Source: JAAXHF01 sp965242605 | GTDB taxonomy: Bacteria; Desulfobacterota; Binatia; Bin18 | Assembly (NCBI GenBank): GCA_965242605.1 | Contig: CBDESS010000003.1 | Location: 248,001 to 312,000 of the forward strand | Length of the DNA stretch: 64,000 nucleotides | Direction: 5' to 3' | In this document: positions 34,966 through 43,468 of the stretch, in pieces | Numbering within the stretch: the first letter of the stretch is position 1 | How the letters are laid out: every line of letters begins with the position of its first letter | The notes under the pieces: model-generated | The model's input: only the letters and a program-made list of their open reading frames with translations | Databases searched by the model: none | Told to the model about the DNA's origin: nothing | Program-made: the position numbers and the translations under genes

Positions 34966-34997
34966 GGGCCATGTCCGCCGGCAAGCAGGAGGACCGC

Positions 34998-36437
34998 ATG
35001 GCTGCATTTGCGTATACGACCGCTATCGAAATCGCCCGGAAAATTCGCCAACGGGAGGTCTCAAGCCGGGAAGTGCTTGATGCCTTCCTCGAGCGGGTGG
35101 ACAGGCTCGATGGGCCGGTCAACAGCGTGGTCACGCTTGACGCCGAGCGTGCCCGCTCAGAAGCCGATGCGGCCGACGCGGCCCTGGCCCGGGGCGAGCT
35201 GCGCGGCCGGCTGCACGGCGTGCCCATGACGGTCAAAGACTCCTTTCAGACCGCGGGGATGCGGACCACCTCGGGGGCACCCGAGCTGTCGGACTTTGTG
35301 CCCCACGAAGACGCCTGGCCGGTCGCCCGGCTGCGTGAGGCCGGGGCGGTCATCTTTGGCAAGACCAACCTGCCGCTGTACGCCGGCGACCTGCAAAGCT
35401 ATAACGAGGTCTTTGGCACGACCAACAATCCCTATGACCTGGAGCGTACCCCGGGCGGCTCGTCCGGTGGCTCGGCCGCGGCCCTGGCCTGCGGTTTTAC
35501 GCCCCTGGAGTTGGGCAGCGACATCGGCGGCTCGATCCGCCTGCCGTCGCATATGTCGGGCGTGGCCGGCCACAAGCCGAGCTATGGCATTGTGCCGGCC
35601 CACGGCCAGATTCCCGGCCCGCCGGGCACGCTGACCCTGGCCGACCTGGCGGTGGCCGGTCCTATGGCCCGCAGCGTGGAAGACCTCGAACTCGGCCTGG
35701 ACATCCTGGCTGGGCCGAACCGCTGGGAGCGGCCGGCTTGGCGGCTGGAGCTGCCACCGGCCCGCCGGCAGCAGCTCAAAGACTACCGGGTGGCGGCCTG
35801 GCTGGACGACCCCCGCTGTCCGCCCGAGCCGCGGGTCAAGGCCCTGCTTGAAGCCGCGGCCGGTCGGCTGGCTGATGAGGGGGTCCGGCTTGACCCCGAG
35901 GCGCGGCCCGACTTCTCCCTGGAAAAAATCGCCACCACCTTTCAGGCCCTCCTCCAGGTCGCACTCTCGGGCGGGCTGACCGGCGACACCATTGAGCGCT
36001 ATGCCGCGGCGTCCGGCGACACCAGCGTTGACCGCACCCGGCGTTTCATGGCCATGCGCCACCGGGAGTGGCTGAGCTATCACGAACGCCGGATGCAGAT
36101 GCGCAAGCGCTGGGAAGAGTTTTTCCAGGACTGGGACGCCATCCTGCTGCCGGTCATGCCCTGCGTGGCCATTCGCCACGACCATTCCAAGCCGCAGGCC
36201 GGCCGCACCGTCCGGGTCGGCAACCGCGACTGCCCCTACTGGGACATGATCACCTGGATGGCCCCGGCCGGGGCCTGTTATCTGCCGGCGACAGTCGTCC
36301 CGGTCGGCTGTCTGGACACCGGCTTGCCGGTCGGCGTTCAGGTCGTCGGCCCCTATCTGGAGGACCGCACCAGCCTTGACCTGGCCAGGCATGTGCTGAG
36401 GCTGAGCGGCGGCTGTCCACGCCCGGCCGGCTTCTGA
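34998..36437 (+). CDS. Amidase-signature (AS) family amidase
   Basis: 479 aa from ATG 34998 behind CAGGAGG. The Ser-cisSer-Lys machinery is visible: catalytic Lys in HGVPMTVKDSF, the Gly/Ser signature TPGGSSGGSAAALA, and the nucleophile loop GSDIGGSIRLPSHMSG. Length and C-terminal LPVGVQVVGPYLEDRTSLDLA are normal. Substrates in this family range from Glu-tRNA(Gln) to aryl amides; no GatB/GatC neighbour is present, so a catabolic amidase is more likely. Confidence 0.9.
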   Translation: MAAFAYTTAIEIARKIRQREVSSREVLDAFLERVDRLDGPVNSVVTLDAERARSEADAADAALARGELRGRLHGVPMTVKDSFQTAGMRTTSGAPELSDFVPHEDAWPVARLREAGAVIFGKTNLPLYAGDLQSYNEVFGTTNNPYDLERTPGGSSGGSAAALACGFTPLELGSDIGGSIRLPSHMSGVAGHKPSYGIVPAHGQIPGPPGTLTLADLAVAGPMARSVEDLELGLDILAGPNRWERPAWRLELPPARRQQLKDYRVAAWLDDPRCPPEPRVKALLEAAAGRLADEGVRLDPEARPDFSLEKIATTFQALLQVALSGGLTGDTIERYAAASGDTSVDRTRRFMAMRHREWLSYHERRMQMRKRWEEFFQDWDAILLPVMPCVAIRHDHSKPQAGRTVRVGNRDCPYWDMITWMAPAGACYLPATVVPVGCLDTGLPVGVQVVGPYLEDRTSLDLARHVLRLSGGCPRPAGF

Positions 36438-36438
36438 G

Positions 36439-36708
36439 TCAGAAGGGGTTGCACCGCACCTTTACAGGGCGGGTCCGCTCGCAGGCCAGCGAGTCGGTCA
36501 CGCCCGAGGCCAGTAGCGCGCAGGCGTTGGTAATGGCCGCTCTGAGTGCTTCCATCTCGGTCGCCCCGTCGACCGTCCGGCAGTCCTGCACGCCCCGGAA
36601 CTGCATACACACCTCACACCGATAGCCCCCGACCTGAAAGCTCGAATACACCACGAGTGCAACGAGGGCGATCAGCGCACCTGCCGCTATCCACGTCGTC
36701 TTTTTCAT
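36439..36708 (-). CDS. Small membrane-anchored Cys-containing protein
   Basis: 89 aa. An N-terminal hydrophobic helix (WIAAGALIALVALVVYSSF) acts as signal anchor. The outer part carries five or six Cys (YRCEVCMQF, DCRTVDG, ACALLA, ACERT, RCNPF), suggesting disulfides. It is convergent with the amidase gene, with one base between stops. No family recognised. Confidence 0.65.
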   Translation of the reverse strand: MKKTTWIAAGALIALVALVVYSSFQVGGYRCEVCMQFRGVQDCRTVDGATEMEALRAAITNACALLASGVTDSLACERTRPVKVRCNPF

Positions 36709-36757
36709 ACTATAGGCTCTAGTCTAGCCGGCCTGAGACAAGCTGGGGAGGGCGTGC

Positions 36758-38056
36758 ATGAACTGGATATGGCTCGGACTTGTTGTCGCGTCTGTTGTTG
36801 CCGCGGCCTTCGGCGGCACAATGGCCGACGTGACCGCGGCCTCAATAGACTCGGCCAGGTCAGCCGTCAGCCTGGCCCTGGGCCTCGTCGGGGTAATGGC
36901 CTTCTGGCTGGGCCTGATGCGGATCGTCCAGGAGGGCGGGCTGCTGCACACGCTGGCGCGGGCGCTGCGACCGCTGATGGCGCGGCTGTTTCCTGAGGTA
37001 CCGGCAGACCACCCGGCCATGAGCGCGATGATTATGAACATGGCCTCGAACATGCTGGGCCTCGGCAACGCCGCTACTCCGTTCGGCATCAAGGCCATGC
37101 AGGAGCTCGACCGGCTCAACCCCCGGCCCGGCGTGGCGACCAACGCTATGGCCCTGTTTCTGGCGATCAACACCTCAAACATTGCGCTTGCCCCGCTGGG
37201 GGTGATCGCCCTGCGTGCCTCGTTGGGCTCGACCGACGCGGCCGGCATCTGGCTGCCCACCCTGTTTGCTACCTCGCTCTCGACCATAGTCGGCATTACG
37301 GCTGCCAAACTCCTCCAGCGGGTCGTGGCGACCGGGCCGGAGACAGCGGCAGAGCCGGCCACCTCCCGCCCGGAGGCAGTCCGGCTGCCGGACGAGGCAA
37401 GGCTTGGCGCGGATCGGCCGGCCTCTCGGCCGGGCTGTCTGGCCGCGGGGCTGACCCTGGCCGCTCTGGGTCTTGGTTTTGTTCTGCACCTGCGGGCCGG
37501 CACGGCCGCGGGGCTGTCGCTTGGCGAGCTGCTGCGGGAGGCCGCCTCAAGCTGGCTGTTGCCGGTCCTGATCGTCCTGATGCTGGTCTACGGCCTGGCC
37601 AAACGGGTCGCCGTGTATGACGCGATGATTACCGGAGCGAAAGAGGGTTTTGAGGTCGCGCTCAGGATCATCCCGTTTCTGGTCGCCATGATCGTCGCCG
37701 CCGGGATGTTCAGGGCCTCCGGCCTGCTGGGTGGCATTATTGCCGTCATCGGCCCGGCCCTCAGCCTGCTCGGCTTTCCCCCAGAGGCCCTGCCGATGGC
37801 GCTGCTCCGCCCGCTGTCGGGCTCAGGGGCCTACGGCATCATGGCCGAGATCATGCAGGCCGAGGGCCCGGACAGCCTGGTCGGCTATCTGGTGTCCACC
37901 CTCCAGGGCAGTACCGAGACGACGTTCTATGTCCTGGCGGTCTACTTTGGCGCGGTCGGTGTCACCCGCGTGCGCCACGCCCTGGCCGCCGGCCTGACCG
38001 CCGACCTGGCCGGTGTTATCGGGGCTGTTATGGCGGTGCGTTGGCTGGTGGGCTGA
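36758..38056 (+). CDS. SpmA-SpmB fusion (nucleoside-recognition/gate domain membrane protein)
   Basis: 432 aa, about ten hydrophobic segments. The N-terminal half (1-200) is SpmA-like: AFWLGLMRIVQEGGLLHTLAR, MIMNMASNMLGLGNAATPFGIKAM, NTSNIALAPLGVIALR. The C-terminal half (260-432) is SpmB-like: YDAMITGAKEGFEVALRIIPFLVAM, RPLSGSGAYGIM, LQGSTETTFYVLAVYFGAVGV. In Bacillus these are separate genes involved in spore core dehydration. Fused copies occur in many non-spore-formers, where they are thought to be transporters of the Gate/nucleoside-recognition family. Substrate unknown. Confidence 0.88.
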   Translation: MNWIWLGLVVASVVAAAFGGTMADVTAASIDSARSAVSLALGLVGVMAFWLGLMRIVQEGGLLHTLARALRPLMARLFPEVPADHPAMSAMIMNMASNMLGLGNAATPFGIKAMQELDRLNPRPGVATNAMALFLAINTSNIALAPLGVIALRASLGSTDAAGIWLPTLFATSLSTIVGITAAKLLQRVVATGPETAAEPATSRPEAVRLPDEARLGADRPASRPGCLAAGLTLAALGLGFVLHLRAGTAAGLSLGELLREAASSWLLPVLIVLMLVYGLAKRVAVYDAMITGAKEGFEVALRIIPFLVAMIVAAGMFRASGLLGGIIAVIGPALSLLGFPPEALPMALLRPLSGSGAYGIMAEIMQAEGPDSLVGYLVSTLQGSTETTFYVLAVYFGAVGVTRVRHALAAGLTADLAGVIGAVMAVRWLVG

Positions 38057-38122
38057 GCCGCCGGCTTTGTCTCCCGCCAGGAACATGAGAACATGACCCA
38101 TGCCGCTTCCCGGTCCTGACCC

Positions 38123-38230
38123 TGGCTGTACTACGCTGTCGGGGCGCTGGCGACGCTGATTATCGGCATTGGCAAAGCCGGCATTGGCGAAGGATACTAT
38201 ACCAGCCCATATCGCCGGCTTAGGCGCTGA
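38123..38230 (+). pseudogene. Remnant of a TauE/SafE-type permease N-terminus
   Basis: The frame reads WLYYAVGALATLIIGIGKAG then IGEG, matching the first helix and GISKAGFGGG-type signature of TauE/SafE sulfite-exporter-family permeases. It lacks a start codon in place and stops after 35 codons, so only a stub remains. Confidence 0.4.
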
Positions 38231-38525
38231 GCGGCTCTGCCGCGCTGACCGTATACTTCCTGGCCTCAATTGGGCCGGCCAGCAGCCGGGGAAGTTCCTT
38301 GATGAAGGTAGCCATGTGGTCGGTCTTCAGATGCCGGCTGAGCGCTTCGTCTGATTCCCATTCCTCAAAAATGCGCAGCCGATTGGGGTCGGCCAGGTCG
38401 GCATAGAACTGGTAGAACAGACAGCCGGCTTCGGCCTGGGTGGCTTGTGCCATGTCGAGCGCCAGCCGGACTGCTTTGTCACGGGTTTCGGCTTTGAGCG
38501 GAATGATACCTGAAACAACAATCAT
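38220..38525 (-). CDS. Antibiotic-biosynthesis-monooxygenase (ABM/YgiN-like) domain protein
   Basis: 101 aa from ATG 38525, preceded by a consensus AGGAGGT site. Dimeric ferredoxin-like fold motifs are visible: VSGIIPLKAETRDKAVRLAL, EAGCLFYQFYADLADPNRL, IFEEWESDEALSRHLKTDHM. Family members include quinol monooxygenases and heme-degrading enzymes. A much longer open frame continues upstream but is antisense to the DUF3011 gene. Confidence 0.85.
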   Translation of the reverse strand: MIVVSGIIPLKAETRDKAVRLALDMAQATQAEAGCLFYQFYADLADPNRLRIFEEWESDEALSRHLKTDHMATFIKELPRLLAGPIEARKYTVSAAEPLSA

Positions 38526-38550
38526 ATGAGACCTCCTGTTCAAAAAATGT

Positions 38551-39264
38551 CTACGGCCGCCGGCTGACGGACTCGCCCACCCGAAACTCGGCGTCACAGC
38601 CGCGGTCAACCCAGACGCCGCGGGGGTCATAGCCCCAGGTCCGGCCTTTGATGCAGGCGGCTTTGGACCGTTGTTTGACGAGGCGGACGCCGCGGCGGGT
38701 GTCGGCGGGGCAGTGCTGGTAGTTGTACTGTTGGCTGCGGCAGCGAAACCGGGCCGGGCCGCGGCGTCGGGTGCGGCGGGGGAGAATCCGAAACTCGGCA
38801 TCACAGCCGCGGTCAACCCAGACGCCGCGGGGGTCATAGCCCCAGGTCCGGCCTTTGATGCAGGCGGCTTTGGACCGTTGTTTGACGAGGCGGACGCCGC
38901 GGCGGGTGTCGGCGGGGCAGTGCTGGTAGTTGTACTGTTGGCTGCGGCAGCGAAACCGGGCCGGGCCGCGGCGTCGGGTGCGGCGGGGGAGAATCCGAAA
39001 CTCGGCACCGCAGCCGCGGTTGACCCAGACGCCGCGGGGGTCATAGCCCCAGGTCCGGCCTTCGATGCAGGCGCTTTTGGACAGCTGGCGGTTGAGACGG
39101 ACACGGCTGTGCCCCCCTGTCGGGCAGTGCTTGTACCGGTAGTCGTGGCTCTGGCAGCGGATGAGCTGTTCGGCTGAGGCCGGCGTCGGCCAGAGCAGAC
39201 CCACGAGCAGCGCAAGGCCGGACAGCGCAAGGCTCGAACACAGGGCGGAGCAGGCGCGGCGCAT
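38551..39264 (-). CDS. Exported protein with three DUF3011 repeats
   Basis: 237 aa. A signal peptide (ALSGLALLVGLLWPTPASA, cleavage near ASA-EQ), then three copies of a 69-residue module with the pattern RCxSxxYxYxxCP, VRLxxQxSKxACIxGRTWG, YDPRGVWVxRGCxAEFR. The pattern resembles DUF3011. Each copy is separated by an RRTRRRGPARF basic linker. The last two copies are nearly identical at DNA level, so this is a recent tandem duplication. Envelope or secreted role is inferred; the cysteines probably form disulfides. Confidence 0.82.
   Translation of the reverse strand: MRRACSALCSSLALSGLALLVGLLWPTPASAEQLIRCQSHDYRYKHCPTGGHSRVRLNRQLSKSACIEGRTWGYDPRGVWVNRGCGAEFRILPRRTRRRGPARFRCRSQQYNYQHCPADTRRGVRLVKQRSKAACIKGRTWGYDPRGVWVDRGCDAEFRILPRRTRRRGPARFRCRSQQYNYQHCPADTRRGVRLVKQRSKAACIKGRTWGYDPRGVWVDRGCDAEFRVGESVSRRP
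38581..39060. repeat. Tandem 207-bp repeat within the DUF3011 gene
   Basis: The block starting CCGAAACTCGGC at 38581 recurs at 38788 and 38995, a period of 207 bp (69 codons). The first two full units differ by only a base or so, while the third is more diverged. The unit maintains frame. Confidence 0.85.
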
Positions 39265-39267
39265 AGC

Positions 39268-40286
39268 TTACCTGAAGGCCGGCATCACCTTGGTGGCGAA
39301 CAGCTCCGGCGAACGCTGGGAGTGCTGCTGGCTCAGGTTGCCCCAGGCAAAGGCCGGGGTCGGGTAGTTGCAGCCCGTCTCTTCAAACAGCCTGGCCAAC
39401 TGGTCCTGGACCGAGGGCGGGGAGCCGACAATCGCCACATTGAGCTGGCGGGCGACCGAAAGCTCGGGCGTCAAGAAAACATGGACCGTGCCAAAGTCTT
39501 TCCACAGCTTCATGATGTTCTCGTAGAACTGCTGACAGGCGGGGCCGGCAACCGCCTCGGCCTCCTCATCGGTGTCGGCCACATAGATGTGACGCAGGGC
39601 ACCAATAAGGAATACCCGGCCTGGGCAAAGCGCTCGAGGTCGGCCACGACCTGCTCTGGCGTGCCGGTGCAGATGCGGCGCGGAGTGTCCCGGGCCTGGG
39701 GGGCGTGGCGGGCGGTCAGCCGGGCCGAGCTGACGCCAATCATGGTAAACCCGGCCGGGTCTTTGCGCATGCGCTCAAGTTCACCGCGGATGAGGTCCTG
39801 GACGCCGCTATAGCGGCCTGGCTCGGCGTGCGGGTCAAGAAAAATAGGGGGGAAGCCGTCACACAGCCGCGCCGCCCGCCGGCCACCGACCGCAGTGCCC
39901 CCGCCATAGACAATCGGCGGGCGGGGACGCTGGACCGGTTTGGGGTCCATAGACACCGCGCTGAAATCGTAAAATTGGTCCTGGAAACTGACGGCCTCGG
40001 CAGCCCAGGCCCGTTTATAGACCGCGCCCATGACGACCGCGGCGTTGAGCATGGTGTGCCTTGACTCATACGCCCGCGTGCCCGAGGCGTTGGCCACATG
40101 AGCGCTTGTTGAGGCCATAGGCATGCACCCGTGGTCAGGAAACCACATGGAGTGGTAGCCGAGACCTTCGGCCAACTGGGCGAGCTGGACCGGCTGCATG
40201 TGTTCGGCTGGGACGAAGCGGGCCAGAAAGTTCACCTCATCCCGGTAGCCGGGACCGTGGGTGCTTGCGTACAGGCCGATGTCCAT
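39268..40286 (-). pseudogene. Composite, decayed LLM-class oxidoreductase gene(s)
   Basis: The 5' part (ATG 40286) starts as an LLM enzyme (LGYHSMWFPDHGCMP), but after RHTMLNAAVVMGAV it jumps straight to YKRAWAAEAVSFQDQFYDF. The stretch that normally holds the LGT...SGGRL..G.G.GW motif (about 60 residues) is missing. It continues to PEQVVADLERFAQAGYSLL near 39600, then the matching frame changes and continues as ALRHIYVADTDEEAEAVAGP up to an LLM-type ending ELFATKVMPAF at 39268. The second part looks like the C-terminal half of a different LLM protein. Deletion plus frameshift, possibly a fusion of two neighbours; not expected to be functional. Confidence 0.7.
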
Positions 40287-40331
40287 GCCGTTTTCCCTCT
40301 CGTCGGCGTTCCTGTTCGCTCGCGTTTATAC

Positions 40332-40354
40332 GCGGGCAAGATGCCCACGCTCCC
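40332..40354. repeat. Dispersed GC-rich palindromic repeat, copy 3
   Basis: GCGGGCAAGATGCCCAC followed by GCTCCC, the same 23-bp element as at 26595 and 33184, in the spacer between the decayed LLM gene and the DUF3617 gene. Confidence 0.6.
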
Positions 40355-40421
40355 GGCATATTCCCATTCGTCCGCGTAGCACTCCGTGCCTGGTGTGGTC
40401 AAGCGGAAGGCCGGCTCCCCG

Positions 40422-40838
40422 CTAGTCGCACTCGCCGAGCCGTGTTCCGCTGGTTCTCATTTCCATGTCGTAGTCCTGCCCGGTGAAGGCCGTGCGGCCG
40501 GTCAGGCTTGTGCCGGTTGAGGTATAGGTCATAGTGCCGGTCATGGGCGGGTTTCCGGTGCCGCGACCGCACGTCACGGTCCCGCTGAATGAGGTTGTGT
40601 CTTGCCTGATATCCTGGAGCTGACAGTGGCCGCTCCTGGCGATTGAGGCCGCGGGGTCCCAGTTCGAGTCGGTGACACACTGAATATCCGTGCGCTTTTG
40701 TGGCTGGGGCTGAAATGAGGCCTGGCCCTCGTACTCAAATCGCCATTTGCCAGGCGTGATCTCAAAGGCGTAGAGGTGAGCCGGGACTGTCTGGAATCCC
40801 AGGCCGGCCAGGACGACAAAGAGGAGGGGGTATCTCAT
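40422..40838 (-). CDS. DUF3617-like exported protein
   Basis: 138 aa. A signal peptide (PLLFVVLAGLGFQTVPA) is followed by the DUF3617 opening FEITPGKWRFEYEGQ, then CVTDSNWDPA, GHCQLQDIRQ, a GTVTCGRG strand and the closing MTGTMTYTSTGTSLTGRTAF. These small periplasmic proteins have no known activity. Two Cys pairs may form disulfides. Confidence 0.8.
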   Translation of the reverse strand: MRYPLLFVVLAGLGFQTVPAHLYAFEITPGKWRFEYEGQASFQPQPQKRTDIQCVTDSNWDPAASIARSGHCQLQDIRQDTTSFSGTVTCGRGTGNPPMTGTMTYTSTGTSLTGRTAFTGQDYDMEMRTSGTRLGECD

Positions 40839-41019
40839 AGCAAACCTCTGGCTGTACGCATATTATGGCATACTCTGGACACACTTGGCCAGGAAGGCAA
40901 GGCCGCCGTGGTTCGGGGGGGCCGCCAGCTCTTGCCTTTGGGCGGTGTCCCATGCTTAAGCTCAGCAGAGATATGGGTTAGATACGATGGGTGATGACGA
41001 CCATAAGAGGGAGGGCACT

Positions 41020-41697
41020 ATGGCAAGGACCCAGGACAGTCCGCTGTCGCGCGTGATTCAGCTTGGCGATATAGAATGGCAGGAGTTGCAGCCGGGGATT
41101 CAAGCCAAGCATCTGTGGAGCGATGAGGCGAGTCGGCGGCGGGTGGTCATGACCCGGATTGAGCCCGGGGCTGCTCTGCCCATGCACCGCCACGATGGTG
41201 ACGAACTCATCTTTGTCCTTGAAGGGACGCTGGGCGACGAATTTGGCACAGTCACCGCCGGCAACCTCGGCTACCGGCCTCACGGCTGTGTACACACCGT
41301 GTCGAGTCCAAAAGGGGCCACCGTTATCGCCGTGATTACGGGCGGGATTGCAATGACGACCGAACGCGGCGACGCCCCGCCATCCGAGGTCTTTACTCTC
41401 AGCGAACTGGAGTGGGTTGAAGCGCGCCCGGGCATCCGGCTGAAACATATCTGGCAGGATGAAGAGGCCGAACGCCGGGCCGTGCTGGCCCGTTTTGAAC
41501 CGGGGGCCGAGCTGCCGCTCCACCGCCACATTGGCGACGAGCTGATTTTTGTGATTGAGGGCTCGAACGCGGATGAGGCCGGGGAGGTGGCGACCGGCAA
41601 TATGAGTTATCGGCCGCACGGCTGTACCCACACCGTCACGACGCGAAACGGCGCGACATGTCTGAACATTGTGTGGGGCCACGCCGAGATGGTGTGA
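41020..41697 (+). CDS. Bicupin protein (ChrR-like cupins)
   Basis: 225 aa from ATG 41020 behind GGGAGGG. Two tandem cupin modules with complete metal motifs: MHRHDGDELIFVLEGTLGDE with RPHGCVHTVSSP, then LHRHIGDELIFVIEGSNADE with RPHGCTHTVTTR. The twin structure resembles ChrR-type anti-sigma cupins but lacks the N-terminal anti-sigma helix bundle. It may be a metal-dependent small-molecule enzyme; the substrate is unknown. It is convergent with the selenoprotein gene. Confidence 0.87.
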   Translation: MARTQDSPLSRVIQLGDIEWQELQPGIQAKHLWSDEASRRRVVMTRIEPGAALPMHRHDGDELIFVLEGTLGDEFGTVTAGNLGYRPHGCVHTVSSPKGATVIAVITGGIAMTTERGDAPPSEVFTLSELEWVEARPGIRLKHIWQDEEAERRAVLARFEPGAELPLHRHIGDELIFVIEGSNADEAGEVATGNMSYRPHGCTHTVTTRNGATCLNIVWGHAEMV

Positions 41698-41738
41698 ACC
41701 ACCCATCAAACGGGCAGTGTTTGACAGGTGGCGTTTTG

Positions 41739-41975
41739 TCAGGCCGCCTGCTGCTCCAGGGCGGCCCGCAGCTCGGCATAGTCTGGAAACTGGCCCGTCT
41801 CCAGCTTTGAGTAGATTGTCGTGCCATTGACACTGACCTCAAAGCGGCCGTCGTCAAACGGGACGAGGGTCAGGCCGCGGATGCGCTGCTTATACTCGTT
41901 CAACATCTGTTCCGTCAGACCGACGGCTTGGGGCTCATAGCCTCAGGCCGCGCAGTATTCAATCCGAATGTCCAT
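41739..41975 (-). CDS. SelW/Rdx-family selenoprotein with in-frame UGA (Sec11)
   Basis: 78 residues if the in-frame TGA at 41943-41945 is read as selenocysteine: MDIRIEYCAA-U-GYEPQAVGL, giving the redox motif C8-x-x-U11 exactly where the Rdx/SelW/SelT family has CxxC or CxxU. The rest (FDDGRFEVSVNG, IYSKLETGQFPDYAEL) matches the family's closing strands and helix. It starts at ATG 41975 behind a consensus AAGGAGGA site and ends at TGA 41739. Read as a stop, the TGA would leave a 10-residue peptide followed by 67 family-conserved codons in the same frame. A compact hairpin follows the UGA (listed separately). Proposed role: thiol-selenol redox protein. An ordinary nonsense mutation of a Cys codon (TGC to TGA) is the alternative. 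Confidence 0.82.
41912..41926 (-). promoter_or_regulatory. Candidate bacterial SECIS hairpin
   Basis: On the coding (minus) strand CCGUC-GGUCU-GACGG forms a 5-bp perfect stem with a GGUCU loop. The loop starts 22 nt after the UGA, within the 16-37 nt range usual for bacterial SECIS elements, and its first bases are G as required. The GGUCU loop equals the core of the E. coli fdhF SECIS loop. Confidence 0.65.
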
Positions 41976-42111
41976 AGCTTCCTCCTTGTCAGTCCGGTCT
42001 GCTCTCCCCCCTAGCACACCGCCGCGTCCCGCTCAAACGGCTTTGCTTTCTGCCGCTGCGTGGTTTATGCTCCGGCCAGTAGCCTGGAATCATGCATGAA
42101 GGAGGCGACCT

Positions 42112-43423
42112 ATGGACTGGCGCGAACTCTGTGGCGATAGACTTGTCTCTCCCCAACGGGCGGTCAAAGACGCGGTACATAACGGCGATGCGGTGCAACT
42201 CAACTGGCTGCACGCCACGCCGCTGACCCTCAGCCAAGCCTTGCTGGACCGCAAAGAAGACCTGCGCGATGTCAGGGTCGGTACGATTGGGCCGCTGTTC
42301 AACTGGGACCAGCCTGGGGTTGAGCGGGCGTTTACTATTGAAGCCACCTATCTGGGCACGAGCACACGCCCGCTGATGCAGGACGGCCGGCTGGACTTTA
42401 TCCCGGTGATGTACTTCCGCCGCGGCGAGCTGCCGCCGGGCTTGAAGTGCGATGTGTATATGACCCCGGTCTCTGCTCCAGACACGCACGGCTATTGCAG
42501 CTTTGGACACGGCTTATTCATGTCCAAAACCATGACCCGGGCCGCTCGGACGGTCGTTGCTGAGGTGCATGAGGACTTCATCCGCACCGGGGGCGAAAAC
42601 TATATTCATGTGTCTGAGATTGACTATTTTGTTGAGCCTGAGCAGCCGCCGGCCCAACTGCCGCCGACCTCGCGCAGCGAGGAGGAAGTCGCCGCTACCG
42701 AGGTGATCTGTACCCTGGTGGCCAATAATCTTGTCCAGGACGGCGATACCCTGCAAATCGGCCTCGGCAGCGTGTCTTCGCCGGTCGCCATGTATCTGGG
42801 TGACAAAAACGACCTGGGCATTCACACCGAGGTCATCCCCGGCGGTATTGCCCGGCTGGTCAAAGACGGGGTGGTGACCGGCAAATACAAAACCGTCAAC
42901 CCCGGAAAAGTCGTAGCCAGCGCCGGTATTGGCTTATTTCCTGATGAACTGCCGATGATTGACCACAACCCCAATTTTGAGTTCTACGATTTTCACCTAT
43001 ACCGACGACCTGCGGCTGCTGGTCAACCAGAAGAACTATGTGGCGGTCAACAATGCACTGGCGGTTGACCTCGGCGGTCAGGCCTGCTCTGAGTCGTTTG
43101 GGCCGTTCATGTACACCGGGACCGGCGGCCAGACGACCTTCACCATCACCGCGGCGTTCAGCAACCCCGGCAAGTCGGTGATTGTCACCCCTTCGTCTTC
43201 GATAGTGAATGGCCGTCGGATTTCGCGTATCGTGCCGATGCTGGAGCCGGGCAGCGTGGTCACTGCCCAGCGCGCCTTTGTTGATTACGTTGTCACCGAG
43301 TACGGCATTGCCGAGCTGCGCGGCAAAACCCTCAAACAGCGGGCGGCCGCCCTCGTTGAGGTCTGCCACCCGGACTTCAGGCCGGAGCTGCGCAAAGAGG
43401 CACGGCGGATCTATTTTCTGTAG
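42112..43423 (+). pseudogene. Acetyl-CoA hydrolase/transferase family gene with one frameshift
   Basis: Together about 437 codons of a CoA-transferase of the acetyl-CoA hydrolase/4-hydroxybutyrate CoA-transferase family. Frame 1 (from ATG 42112) gives QLNWLHATPLTLSQALLDR, VSAPDTHGYCSFGHG, LQIGLGSVSSPVAMYLGD, LGIHTEVIPGGIARLVKDG up to MIDHNPNFEFYDF. The next frame continues TYTDDLRLLVNQKNYVAVNN, GGQTTFTITAAFSNPGKS, VPMLEPGSVVTAQR, VTEYGIAELRGKTLKQRA. Removing one T from the TTTT run at 42990-42993 restores the full protein, so sequencing error or a very recent mutation is plausible. The catalytic Glu lies before the shift region. Confidence 0.85.
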
Positions 43424-43468
43424 GGGACCAGGATAGGGGATCAAGACAGGAGACAAAAGGCGCTACCC

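Noticed and set aside
35157..36392. 411-aa minus-strand open frame
   Set aside because: Antisense shadow of the amidase gene, whose catalytic motifs are unmistakable.
38581..39060. CRISPR array
   Set aside because: The periodicity is a 207-bp coding duplication without spacer-repeat alternation. No CRISPR array or cas gene was seen anywhere.
38671..39177. 168-aa plus-strand Ala/Gly-rich repetitive frame
   Set aside because: It is the complement of the DUF3011 repeats; the minus strand has the signal peptide and family pattern.
38526..39230. Long N-terminal extension of the ABM-domain gene
   Set aside because: The extension is low-complexity Ala/Ser/Pro antisense to nothing real on its own, and overlaps the DUF3011 gene; a consensus ribosome site precedes the ATG at 38525.
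41946..41975. Reading the TGA at 41943 as a plain stop, giving a 10-residue peptide
   Set aside because: The following 67 codons keep a family pattern in the same frame, and a SECIS-like hairpin lies at the right distance.
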